From Microvelia longipes (Eukaryota > Arthropoda > Insecta > Hemiptera > Veliidae): a DNA stretch of 64,000 nt. The position numbers were made by a program, and so were the translations under genes. A model generated the notes under the pieces. That model saw only the letters and a program-made list of their open reading frames with translations. It was not told the DNA's origin and searched no databases. Where the stretch lies: contig JACMZG010001913.1 in NCBI GenBank assembly GCA_018340805.1, forward strand, positions 37,879,822 to 37,943,821, read 5' to 3'. Below, in pieces: positions 23,060 to 34,126 of the stretch (position 1 is its first letter; each line of letters begins with the position of its first letter).

Positions 23060-24105
23060 TATTATTTACCTCCTGGGTATGAGGTTAAACTGCATCCACT
23101 GGTCCCTGCATTATGCAGGGTACCGGGACTGGTCAGAGCAAGCGCTACGGTGCTTGACGGGAAGAGAGGCGTTCCCGGCCCACTCCAGCTAATCCCGTGT
23201 CTGTTTGGCTCTATGACACAGCCGATCGTGCTTAAGGTCCGTATGCCCGGCAGACATGGATAAACCTATAGGGAGCGCCTATTGGGAAGTCAGGCGCCTA
23301 TTTGCGTCTGGCGGACTGAGTGGCGTGTCAGGGGGTGGCGACCCTTGATAAGGTTGACCTCGCAAGAGTCCTCTACAAGGTAGAGTCTTATTTTCTTTCC
23401 CTTTCTTGCTATCTCCTTATCTCTAACTTTCCTTCACCATTCCTCTTGCCTTCCTACTCTCTCACCTTTCCTTCTCTTTTACCTTTATTTTAATTTTTTC
23501 TCTTGTTTTATTTCATGCTGTCTACCTCTTATTTTTTTCACTATTTTGTTTAAGTATTAATTTTCTTTATTTTATGTTCATTTATTTATTTATTTTTGTT
23601 AAGACTTTTTCCAAAGATAGGTGCCGATCGTCGTGCGTCCTCTACCAGGTAGAGTTTGGGTTTCTTCTCAAAAGAGGTGCCAAGTGCGTCCTCTAACGGG
23701 TTGAATCTTATAACTTTTTTCTAAAAGAGGTGCGATCCCGGGCTGCTGGTCACCGCCGTTTAGTATGTCGTGGAGGGTTTAGTCGCCCTCCTGCTGTGTG
23801 CCTAGCACTGCCATACCAAAGCGTCGGATGCCTGGTAGAAGGGGGGGCCTGTTGCGTTGCGTTAATTCTCGCTTCAGGTCACTATCCAGTGGGTCAGTCG
23901 TGGCTAGAACTGTCGGAGGTCCTAGTGCTTCGTGTGACTCCTACCGTCCGCCTTGGCTCACCCGCGGGTAGGCTCACAGAAAGAGGAGAGGCCTGGCCAG
24001 TACTCCAGGGGGCTGGTTAATTAATTATCTAGTCCCCGCCCGAAAATCCCCTCTCCTCTCTGGTCACACCTCGGCTGATTTCCCCTTTCACCTTTAGTAA
24101 AACCT
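23060..24105 (+). mobile_element. 5' UTR of an I/Jockey-like LINE, with internal repeats
   Basis: An abrupt GC-rich switch from the AT-rich flank at about 23070. Three imperfect repeats of a GTCCTCTAC..GTAGAGT hairpin motif lie at about 23368, 23637 and 23687; the last two have a TTTCTYAAAAGAGGTGC spacing motif. It leads directly into ORF1. I judge the open frame 23730-24020 to be chance coding in GC-rich UTR. Confidence 0.6.
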
Positions 24106-24850
24106 ATGGTTATAAAACCAAATAATGACTCGTTGAGTAGGAGTAATAGAGAAAGAGAGAGATTTGTGAAGTATTGGACCGTAAAGAGAAGCGACGGAGG
24201 CAGCTTTGCTAATGTTTCCCCAGTCGCACTGAATAGCTCCATTATTGCGACATTAGGTGGTGAGGCTGAGAGCGTCTCAAAGGCTGGCTGCGGCACCCTT
24301 GTTTTTGGGGTTGCTTCGAAGAGCCAAGCGGAGAAGCTTGCAGCAGTGAAAGAACTAGCTGGGATTAGCGTCAGTGTTGGTATAAACGAGAGCTTAAGCA
24401 GTTCTAAGGGAGTTATCTTCTGCAGAGACCTGATGAATTGCAGCATCTAGGAGCTAGAAGAAGAGCTTTCGCCGCACGGTGTAATTAAGGTGGATCAGGT
24501 AACACCTCGAACCTCCAGAGGTAATTCCGAAAATACGGCTACCTACTTCCTGACCTTTAAATGGGAAGTTCCACCTAAGAGAGAGTAAAAGTAGCCTTTT
24601 ACAAAGCCCTAAGTGTCCGGCGATATATCCCGGCTCCACTTAGGTGCTTTAAATGTTTTAAATTCGGGCACGTTAGTATTAAGTGTACGAGTCAACACAT
24701 GTGTACCTGCGGCAAGCCAGTCCATACTGACGAGTGCAAGCCTCCGCTTGTATGCGCCAACTGCGGCGGGGACCACTCATCTAGATCTTCGGCATGTCCT
24801 GAGTTTATCATCGAGAAAGAGATTCAGAAAAAGATAAAAAAAGAATGCAT
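24106..24850 (+). pseudogene. LINE ORF1 (gag-like, three zinc knuckles), lightly damaged
   Basis: Reads from ATG 24106 for 114 codons to a TAG at 24448. The same frame continues past it (ELEEELSPHGVIKVDQVTPR...). An extra AG near 24582-24587 shifts the frame, after which the coding reads VRRYIPAPLRCFKCFKFGH and on through three Cys-rich knuckles: CX2CX4HX4C, CXCX4HX3C and CX2CX3HX6C (about 24647-24795). This is the normal ORF1 architecture of I- and Jockey-clade non-LTR retrotransposons, an RNA-binding nucleocapsid-like protein. Only two lesions were found. The similarity stops near 24850, so ORF2 of this copy is missing. Confidence 0.82.
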
Positions 24851-25170
24851 GTTTGATGGTAGTGAATTTTGCTTTCTAAAGAGTATCTAATTGCGGACAG
24901 TTGCATATGAGGTGGAAAACTGATAGAGTTTGGCCGCACCATGAGCAAATTGGTCTTTCTTCTTTGGATATGAGTTATCCTAGTATGTCCAATGCGCAAT
25001 CTAGCCAAAATAATTTCCTCCTGTCTATTAGGTCTGAAATTTGTCTTCCAGTTGAATAACGTGGGTTTAAGATACTTTAGTTTGTCATTTGCACTGTTGG
25101 ACCAATTAGCTTGCCAATTTCTAACCAAAACAAATTTAATTTCTCTGTCTAGATTTAATTTATAATTTTC
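24850..25170 (-). pseudogene. LINE ORF2 C-terminal fragment, opposite strand
   Basis: On the minus strand: WQANWSNSANDKLKYLKPTL, then EEIILARLRIGHTRITH, a hallmark of the region after the RNase H-like domain in Jockey/I/R1-type ORF2 proteins. A one-base shift near 24968 moves to the frame ISKEERPICSWCGQTLSVFH followed by LICNCPQLDTL, the usual C-terminal CxxC..H..C element, then a stop. It meets the ORF1 fragment tail-to-tail at about 24850. Confidence 0.8.
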
Positions 25171-27060
25171 TTTAACTTAATATTCTGTAAACTTCATGAG
25201 TAACCAAATTAAGTCTATCAAAATAAACCTTCATAGTTATATTTACTTACCCATAGCAATGGTCCAATTAGAATTTTGAGAAAAAGTCTGTGGAAAATCT
25301 TGTAAGGCCAAAATCTAAACAAATATTTTTTTTCCATCTTTCCAAAAAGCATATTATGAAAGAAGTTGGGAAGTATTGACGATCCCATGGGATGATTAAG
25401 TATGTTGCCACGAGTGAGTAAAAAGCGCTAGTATCGATCCTATCAGACTCGTGGGATTTAGAAAAGCTTTATACTTTTGTTTATCTAACATCTATATCCA
25501 CTTAGCACCTAATATCCGTTAGCAGAGGAACCTTCTTTTTATGTTACTCAAGGGAGCATTAATCCAGCCTTGCGAAGACCGGAGCAAATTTTCTTCAATA
25601 TTCAAACCTATAAAACTTCATTTAACCATCCCCTCTTATTTCTTCTTACGTTTTATTGAAGAATGTTGAAAGGTCATGAGTAAATATTCCTGTACTAATG
25701 TAACAGTTGACTTATGGACTGACTGCTCAGTAAATATTAAATAGATTTCAGTCCAAAAAGAATATATTTAAATATAAAAACCTAAGCTTTCGAATAGGGA
25801 ACCAAGTCTTCTCATAGATAAGAAATATCATGAACTCAATTACAAATTATTAATTAATAACTAATTATTAACTATTAATAATCATATACAAATACAATTT
25901 AATTTGAATTCATTCCTATCATATTATTTTCATTTGCTTATTATAATTAAATTTTTTTGAGGTAGTACGAAATTGAGCACTTTATTGGACCGTTTTTAGG
26001 ATGAGAAGCCAATCATTATTGTTATAGGAGGTTATTTAGTACTTTTCACCTCCGAGGACAATAATGAATGTAAAAAAACTCCTAGGACGTAAAAGTAATT
26101 CATATATTGCCGCCATTACTGTAATGTAGCGTGTTCAAAAAAAACAATCTGTGTAAAACCTTCATGAGATTTCTTTAAAAACGCTCATTTTGTTTCTGTT
26201 TTTGTTCGTAGGCTAATTTTTTTTTTCGTTTTTAAAAGGTGTTCTAATTGACAATTTTTGTGTGTTTATTTGTAAAGCTTTTACATTTTTGAGTAAAAGT
26301 GTGAAGCTATGGATGAATTCAATGACGACAATAATATGGAGTTAATTGGACGTTTTGGTTTTTTTCAATTAAGTATTTAGCGCAGTTTCTTTAATGAGTC
26401 TACCTAAAAAAAAATAGTGTATGCCATCCGGCTGAGAATGTCAAGTCTTTGCAATTTTTCCCGACTCACTTCGCTCGTCGGTAAATCTAATTGCCGTGAC
26501 ATAAAGACACACTTCTCAGCCTTATTGCATAAATAACTATTATTTACTTAATAATTTGCATAAATACTGCATACAATTCCTTTTTTGATTTTTTTATGAT
26601 AATAAAAAACTTATATAAACTCCTATGATTCTTTTTAACTTTTCACTACTTATATATTACAATTTTTTTTATTAAGTATGTTCCCATTTTATTTATTCTA
26701 TATATAAAATACTTATTTTTGTCTTTATATCCTTGAATTATTCTTTTTATTATTTTAAATGTTTTTTTTTTTATTGTAATTGTAGTTACACTTAAAATAT
26801 TTTAAATTCCTTTTTTTGTACTAATTGTTACACTTATATTATTGTATACTTTTTGTATTTTTGTAAAAAAGCGCTAGCTTGTGAATTATATAAATAAATA
26901 AATAAATTAAATAAACAATAAAATTCTTTAGGGCATTATTTAAATAGTAGGAGAGGTTATTATTTTCTCAACAACCTCAATAATAAATATTTTATTGATC
27001 AGTGACTCCAAGATGTTTTTTTTATACTTTTTTAACAAGTTTTGTTAATGGCAAAAGAAT
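25170..27060. other. AT-rich spacer
   Basis: No gene recognised. A 24-codon frame at 26310 (MDEFNDDNNMELIGRFGFF) starts like a transposase N-terminus but stops at once. A GACTCACTTCGCTCGTCGG phrase near 26463 echoes the 5S-core repeats. Confidence 0.4.
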
Positions 27061-27063
27061 TCC

Positions 27064-27293
27064 AAGATGGTAGAAATTCATAAGGTGATTCAATTCGATG
27101 TAAACAAACCAAACACGTGAGTTTATAACCAGACGTTTTTATGAATGACGTCGGTATAAGCGGTCAACATTGAACATTTTCTATTTATTCCAGCTATGAC
27201 GTCAATTCCGGACCATAACCTAACACGTCAAAAAAATTATTTCATTAAATAAAACCCTTCAATTGAATCACCTTATAAATTCTATCAGCTTGC
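27064..27293. mobile_element. Small TIR element (family T), copy 1
   Basis: About 230 bp with ~35-bp imperfect inverted ends (ATAAGGTGATTCAATTCGA / TTCAATTGAATCACCTTAT) and inner landmarks TGACGTC and GGTATAAGCGGT. The other copy is at about 34921-35181. Confidence 0.65.
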
Positions 27294-27307
27294 AGTGGAC
27301 TCAACCA

Positions 27308-28080
27308 GTGACTATAGATACTTAAACAGTAAGACTGTCGACTCAATGGTGGGAAAATTTGGATTCCGGTCGACACTAGCGCGGCGGGGGACCTACCTTT
27401 CAATTGAGTGGGCGTGGCTTGATTTCCCGATTTTTGCCACAGTCAGTTCGAAATTTAATTTTTATACTTTATATAGTTATACTTCTAACTAACCCAACCA
27501 CTTTAATCTTACACAGAACGCTTCTGATTATTTTTAAGTTTTTCATTCAAGTAATTTATTAATTTAATCGATTCAATCAGGTAATAATGAAATAGTGGCT
27601 AAAGTTTACACGTGGTAGAAGATAGATTTTGGCATTTAATGCAGCCTGTATTTTAATTACATCGGCAAGATGTGCACATGTGATTTAATGTAATTACCTG
27701 ATAAAATTGACTAAATCAATAAATTAATTAAATGAAATTTACACTTATCTGCCATCAGTAGCGTTCTCTGGAAGTTTTAAAATGGTTTCTATTAATTTTA
27801 TTTTCTGAATTTCTGAAATACATGAACATGCAACGGCGAACCGTTTTTGTGAAAAATACATACAGAAAACAATTATTTTATAATAATAATAAATGTAGCT
27901 GTCATAACCAAGAATTGTCATGGTATTTATAAATTTAAATATAAAAATATAATCAGTCATTTTTGGAAAGCTATTGAGGTTATTTCATGAGTTGTCCGCA
28001 CCTGCTGCCGCAGCGCTACTTTTAGTAGCTTGCGATAATCGAATCCAAACGTTTCCTCATTTAAGTTAACCCCCCCTGGA
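27308..28080 (+). repeat. Dispersed repeat R, copy 1
   Basis: Starts GATACTTAAACAGTAAGACT..GTCGACTCAA, with CGCGGCGG..GACCTAC soon after. It ends ATGAGTTGTCCGCACC..CGCAGCGCT..AGTAGCTTGCGATAATC. The same order of landmarks recurs at 34127-35370. Confidence 0.65.
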
Positions 28081-28615
28081 CTCAACCCCTGTAAATTTTT
28101 GACACTTTATATAAAGTAAAACAACAACAATTATTAGGGTTAGCATAGTTTCATTGATTTGGTAAGAGAACCAGTTTCATTGAGACCTGGTAAGAGAAAC
28201 AATCCAGTGATTGCACTCTGATTTCAAAAAATAGTATGAAATAACATTTCCTATAAGACGACTAAATAATATTTTTTTACAACGCTATTAAACGACAATA
28301 ATGACTCAGCCAAAATTCATAAAACGCGAAAAAATATAATGATTGATTTGAGATTTGGCACGCTTGTAGACATATATAAGACCAACAAATTTGACAGGTT
28401 TCATTATGTTATCAAGATTAGTTTAATTTCTATAGAATGACATGTGTAGGATTTTTAAAAACAAGAGGACACAATCCAATAACAATTGAGGACACCCATG
28501 TTGTTTTTTTATGAGTTTGTCATTTTACTAGTTTATTTAAGTAGCATACTGCCACGGTATACGCGAATCTTTAAATGTTTTAGTGAAAAAACTATGTTTT
28601 AGTATATATATATGA

Positions 28616-28620
28616 AACCT

Positions 28621-28689
<69 letters not shown>

Positions 28690-28690
28690 A
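28616..28690. repeat. (TA)n microsatellite inside a dispersed repeat
   Basis: (TA)n followed by TTGATCAATGAGACCCCCT and, downstream, GCACTTACCAACAGCAGAAT. The same right flank follows (TA)n at 31120 and 60990, so the microsatellite is part of the repeat unit. Confidence 0.8.
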
Positions 28691-29285
28691 TTGATCAATG
28701 AGACCCCCTATTTTAAAAAATCCACTTGCCCCACTTCCCCCCCTCTATGACCCCAATCTCATAATTTTTTTTCTTCGAAAATTCGCTTAAAATATAAAAA
28801 AAATTGCACTTACCAACAGCAGAATTATTAGCAAACATCGCATCTGCCTGAAACAGGCGATAAAAATAAATTATATAATGTTATATATAATTATTTTATA
28901 TTATTTATACATATTTTTATTATACATACATACATTCCCAGCCAATTTTTGTAAGCCCGATAGCGCTCGTAGAGATAAACAGTTATATATAAACAGATTG
29001 GTATAAAAATCAATCTTATTGGAGAGAGGATCCTTATTGTGAAGTCATTAACCTGGTTTACTGAGTCAGCAATTTTTTTTTAAATCCGTGGAAATAAAGT
29101 TTAAAATTTTCGTCGGGAAAACGTTCTATACTGGAAATCCACCCCATGAAACCTCCTTATAACCACTCTTCCATGACCCCAACCTCATAAGCTCATTTAT
29201 CTAAAAAATCGCTAAAATAGTTGAAAGACAATCCAATTGAGGTAAAACTTGGTAAGAGTGCATTCCTTATGTATTAAATAATAGT

Positions 29286-29943
29286 CCAAGAGCCAAGCCT
29301 AAAAATGTGACTCATTTTGTTCTACTTCAAACCAAATTTTTCTGAAAATATACCTTTAATTATGAAGGAAAACCATAGTCTACATATTAAGACTGGAGCC
29401 CTTCATTTGAATGCGCTCTCTCAAAATATTAGAAAATCGCACAAATTCGTGTTTTCTTGTAATAAGTGGATCCCTGTAGGTCGTGTGCAAAACATGAAGA
29501 TAATTATTTAAAAGCTGCTTAAAATTTACTATAAAACAAGTAATTTGTTAAATGGCCGAAAAAAATCACAAAATGCCAATATTTTTCCAAAGAAATTCGC
29601 TGACTTTCCATAAATTAACCATTTTTTCATTGTTTATAAAGAGCTATAACTTTGGTTATAGTCATCCGATTTTGATGATTAAACGCTCGTTTTACAGAAA
29701 ATTTTATCACCTTTAAAAATTGTTCTCTTCATGTTTTGCACACGACCCACCGGGAACCACTTATTTCAAGAAAACTTAAATTTGTGCGATTTTATATAAT
29801 TTCGAGCAAGCGCATTTATATGATGAGCTCCACTCTGGATAAGCAGACTATGTTTTTTCTTTATAATTTAAGTTATATTTTAAGAAATATTTGGTCTGAA
29901 GTAGTACAAAATGAGTCATATTTTTTTCAGGTTCGGCGGACTA
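29286..29943. mobile_element. Inverted-repeat element family F, copy 2
   Basis: Starts CCAAGAGCCAAGCCTAAAAA, followed by GACTCATTTTGT.CTACTTCA; the right arm is the diverged reverse complement. Same interior as 17401-18094. Confidence 0.72.
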
Positions 29944-29974
29944 TAAGTATATTTAGAATCATTTTAATACGGCT

Positions 29975-30230
29975 AGTATATATACATTTTTTGTTTGATC
30001 ACAAATGTTTAGCTGTATCGAGTTAGGTCAATAGCTAGATGGGTTACCGCTGAGAATAAAACTGATCTTAATATCTGAGGTCGAGCAAAGTAAGTTCGAG
30101 GACGTACTAGAATATAAATTTGGTGATTACCATATTTTGAGAACGAGCCAATTGAATTCGATGTGGTGAGGATGAGCATAGCGAATCCGATACCGTAAGG
30201 AAAGTTCCGAGGTACCCCATACCAGATTTT
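29975..30230 (+). repeat. Degraded 5S-core repeat tail
   Basis: A decayed 5S-like core (GGTCAATAGCTAGATGGGTT, ACCGCTGAGAAT, about 30028-30057), followed by the GGAAAGTTCCGAGGTACCCC end of the family. Confidence 0.55.
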
Positions 30231-31020
30231 TTAATAAATGGGCATTCAATAAACAATAAATAAGGGGCAGCCTGAAATGAGAACCTTGGAATTTTAGTCA
30301 CAAATTATAGTCTTTTATCTCGATAAAATTTACAGCTACTATATTTACAATTTAAAATAGCTTACATCATAAAGCTTGATAAACAGAATAAATTTATTCA
30401 TTTGAGACTGACATTCATAAAGGAATATTATAATTAGACACGATGTTAACGGTTTCAAGAGACCTCACTATAATATGTAAATAATAGCTTGGTGCTCAAC
30501 GAGCTTGAAAATCAAAGATTTGTTGCAAATTAAAGCCGGTATAAATGACTTAGTCAACTATAAGTAAAGTGTCTGTCTAATGTTAAATTAATGACTGTTC
30601 GTCTTGCAAAGCTGGAGGCAATTTGCTTCAGTGAGATCGTTTTTAAATAAATAAGCTTTATAAATTATTGTAATGTATATTTCGAAAGGTCATAATAATA
30701 ATTTTAGTATGCATAGCGATTAGAATTGCAAGTGCTCTTGGTTAATTTTCAAAGAGATATTTAGTTATAAATAGTCCAGCATATTGTGTTCGACCTTAAT
30801 CAACAGTACTTAGATGTTTAGATATCCTCAAAAATCGAGTTTGGAATGATATTAAAATTTTTAATTAAAATAAAGGAATATAATTGCACTGAACTTTATA
30901 TTCAGCATACTTGCCGTAAATTAGATATAATCGTGTTAAACTATTTAAGTTAAGATCAAAATTCCTTCAGAAATATCTCATCGATATAAATTAATCTAGG
31001 ACACGAACATCTCGTACATG
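30231..31020. other. AT-rich spacer, no feature seen
   Basis: No gene, hairpin or shared repeat recognised. Confidence 0.4.
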
Positions 31021-31032
31021 CATACATACATA

Positions 31033-31042
31033 CATATATATA

Positions 31043-31124
<82 letters not shown>
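31033..31124. repeat. (TA)n microsatellite inside a dispersed repeat
   Basis: Preceded by GGACACGAACATCTCGTACATG and followed by TTGATCAGGGAGAGTCCCC; near-identical flanks bracket the (TA)n tracts at 57475 and 60800. Confidence 0.85.
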
Positions 31125-31129
<5 letters not shown>

Positions 31130-31261
31130 TGATCAGGGAGAGTCCCCTTTCAAAAAATCTCATAACAGTCTCATAAGCTCATTTTTTCTTTGAAAATTCA
31201 CTAATATTAATATACATCATTTGATACTACAGAGTTTCGTAAAACATGAAACAGCAGTAGC

Positions 31262-31545
31262 AAATGATTTATGTCTTGCTTGCCAACCATGATAGCAGCA
31301 AGACAGCACCTCTCGTCTCAGGTAAATACTTTAAAGTATATTATTTGGAATTTTAAGTGAAGGACAGTGAGAGTTCAGGATCTGTCGCCGCCCTAAGGAC
31401 TTGGACTAACGAAACAGAGTGGCACATGACATTGAGTCATCGATGATGACGAATGTCGAATGATGGAACAGTTCCCAGATGTAGCATTGCTTTTTGCGTG
31501 TTACATTTCCTAGGTGTCTCTTGCACAATTATATTTTGATACATA
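31262..31545. mobile_element. MITE family B, degraded copy
   Basis: The right part carries GAATGATGGAACAGTTCCCA and TTACATTTCCTAGGTGTCTC TTGCACAATTAT, matching the family B terminus; the left part is diverged. Confidence 0.6.
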
Positions 31546-31720
31546 TTAGTACCCCATAGCGAATCTCTTGGATTTTTTTTATTTTTCAATCATTTATCTA
31601 GTTCTGTTGAATTTTTTTTTATGATGAAAGTTAGACTAAAGAATTCAGTACTCTCTTAGATACACTCTTATTTCGATAAATATCGATTTCAGGAGCTGTC
31701 GTAGACAAAAGATTGTAATA

Positions 31721-31975
31721 TACAGAGTGGCTAACAGACTCAGGGCAAAATAAAAAAAAATCTTTTAAATCTGTTAGCCACTCTGTAATTTACAGAGTGG
31801 TTAACAGGCTATGGGCAAAATATTTGTTTTTTAATATGTTAGCCACTCTGTAATTTACAGAGTGGTTAACAGGCTATGGGCAAAATATTTTTTTTAATAT
31901 GTTAGCCACTCTGTAATTTACAGAGTGGTTAACGGGCTATGGGCAAAATAAAAAATCTTTTTAATCTGTTAATCC
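31721..31975. repeat. Tandem array of four hairpin MITE units
   Basis: Starts at 31721, 31791, 31857 and 31919. Each 57-67-bp unit begins TACAGAGTGGYTAACAGRCT and (units 1-3) ends with the inverted TGTTAGCCACTCTGTA, separated by 3-4 bp. The central part is GGGCAAAATA plus an A/T run. The fourth unit lacks its right arm. Confidence 0.88.
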
Positions 31976-32167
31976 GCATATTGGATAAGGATTAATCAAG
32001 GAACTGATTAATTCTGAACTTTTAACTCTTTTGAGATTTTTCGTTCTGACATTATTTAGACATAGACTGTATTTTCATTTAAATTAATATCTAAGTAAAG
32101 TAAAAATGTTCCAATTCAAACCTACTTTATCCTGGATTAAAGAATCCAACACCAGCAATGAAACTAT

Positions 32168-32226
<59 letters not shown>

Positions 32227-32245
32227 ATATATATATATATATATG
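32168..32245. repeat. (TA)n microsatellite
   Basis: About 75 bp of TA with one TTAT break. Confidence 0.95.
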
Positions 32246-32640
32246 ATAAGAATCCAACAAAGTTTGTCAAAATTCACTATTATTAAACAATTCAGTACCG
32301 ATTGAAACTGCTTCAATTACTGGCAGTCCTCGAATTGCTGTTAATTCAGTTTGAATCATATAATGATGACATATACCTTCACTCATGATCAATCTGACTC
32401 AAAGGGCACAATTCCTTTTATAATATCATAGGGCTCGAATTGCTCATCGAGGCAATGTTCACTAACACTCAATACTTGTTGATGCTATAATAATATCTAC
32501 TGACAGTAGCTGAATAGGTAATACATTAATCGGTAGGCACAAAAGGCAGCAAAAGAAATTTAGAGCTAAATAAAGCAGCATTTCATACAAAAAATTACCT
32601 TTTATATAAGTTCTTTATAAAAGGTATAGTCTTAAAAGGT

Positions 32641-32897
32641 TAGTCTTTCGGCGATGACCGGGTCACTTTAGATGAAAAATTCGACGTTTCGCTTCCCCTG
32701 TGGGAGGCATCTTCAGGGATGTAGGACATCATGGATAAAATACACAATGCTCTACAAAACTGAACTGAACGGGTTCAGTTTTGTAGAGCATTGTGTTTTA
32801 ATCCATGATGTCATACACCCTTGAAGATGCCTCCCACAGTGGAAGTGAAACGTCGGATTCTTCATCCACATTGACGCGGTTACCTCCGGAAGACCTA
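32641..32897. mobile_element. Fold-back element HH1 with hammerhead-like arms
   Basis: An imperfect inverted repeat of ~120-bp arms around GAACTGAACGGGTTC. Both arms contain a hammerhead-like core (see the ribozyme entry). The outer parts read GGTCATCGCCGAAAGAC on the minus strand and GGTTACCTCCGGAAGACC on the plus strand, so the arms have diverged since duplication. Confidence 0.75.
32683..32720 (-). ncRNA. Hammerhead-like ribozyme core, HH1 left arm
   Basis: On the minus strand: ATCC, then CTGAAGA (32710-32716 reversed), helix II GCCTCC..GGAAGC with one mismatch, GAAA (32687-32690 reversed), and the short self-complementary helix III ACGT followed by C. Position 7 of the hammerhead core is not conserved, so CTGAAGA is allowed. 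The right arm (32821-32854) has TTGAAGA instead, breaking C3, so that arm is probably inactive; its 3' GGAT would pair with ATCC. Confidence 0.55.
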
Positions 32898-32999
32898 AAT
32901 CATCATATTAGTTTCACCGCAATTGTACTACGCTGCAACTTCATTCAGGAAAGTGTTGCTATTAATAATTTGCTATTGATCGGATTGGGTCTGACGTCA

Positions 33000-34120
33000 C
33001 GGGAAGGTGAAACCCGTGTCTGAAAGTTATGATTTTAAAACAGGAAAAATTAGTTTTTTCCGGGTATTTCACTTCAAATAAGATGAGAAAATTACTTGAA
33101 TGGAAAATTGACATTAATTTTTTATTTACATATGATACTTGTGTATTACGACGGATCGAAATTTGCAAGGTGTAAATAAAGCAGGGAAAGAATGGGATTT
33201 TTGTTTTTGCATAAAATACTTAATTTATTCTCTATAATTATGAATGTATGGATAAAATACTTAATTATCTACTTATAATCTTGTATGTTTGACCGTAATA
33301 CACAATGTACAGATTTCGTTACTTTCATATAAATTTTGAGTTTTGAGTGAAGTTCTCCCTCTTAAAATAGTGAAAGGAAGCAAGACAAAGGTAAATAAAA
33401 GGTTAATAAAACAAATCAAAAAGGTCTTACATAATTAATACCCTATAAATATTTCAGAAATGAAAGTATAGATCTGGTATGTATTTAATACTACAGGTAA
33501 TGTATATAGTATACTCGTTCAATATATTTTATTTTTAAATTTACACTATTTACGTATATTCTAAAGAATGATTCAGAAATTGAAGTGGCATATTAATTTT
33601 ATTTAGACTTCATTCATAGAATAAATCTAAACATATTCAATAAGCCATCAGTTTCGAGACCAATAATACTGATTCTATTTGCTTTATTGATAGCTGTAAG
33701 TTATTACGGCTGACACGCAAACCTATCGTTAAAATATTAGGAAATCTCGTGAAGCACGGTATCAGATTCTCATTTATCTCCCTGTTCAAACAAGTGACTG
33801 GTTTAGAGCTTCTATTATCATTGAGTAAATGCTGAATAAATATTATTTTTTATATAAAAGAACAGTTGTTTCGGTATGGATTGTACTGAGGCATGTTTTT
33901 CAGACATCGCTCAGACCCTTCATAAAAAAAAGTTCTAAATATTTTCTTTTTTTTCAGAAAATAACACAAAATCAAAAGGATCACGTCCTTCATATAAATA
34001 ATCTCCCATGCGCTCGTACTAAACTTCCCCAAACAACACACATACTAAGTACAATTTTTTACCTGCTCCAAAAGGCATTTTAGACCCCAAGCCTTTGATC
34101 TTTTTAAACGTCTATCCCAG
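33000..34120. other. AT-rich spacer
   Basis: No recognisable gene or repeat; short open frames on both strands overlap one another and look random. Confidence 0.4.
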
Positions 34121-34126
34121 ATATTA

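Noticed and set aside
23730..24020. 96-codon GC-rich frame before ORF1
   Set aside because: Sits in the LINE 5' UTR, has biased composition expected of GC-rich non-coding sequence and no match to an ORF1 N-terminus.
26310..26381. Short frame MDEFNDDNNMELIGRFGFF
   Set aside because: Looks like a transposase start but ends after 23 codons without a continuing exon or frame.
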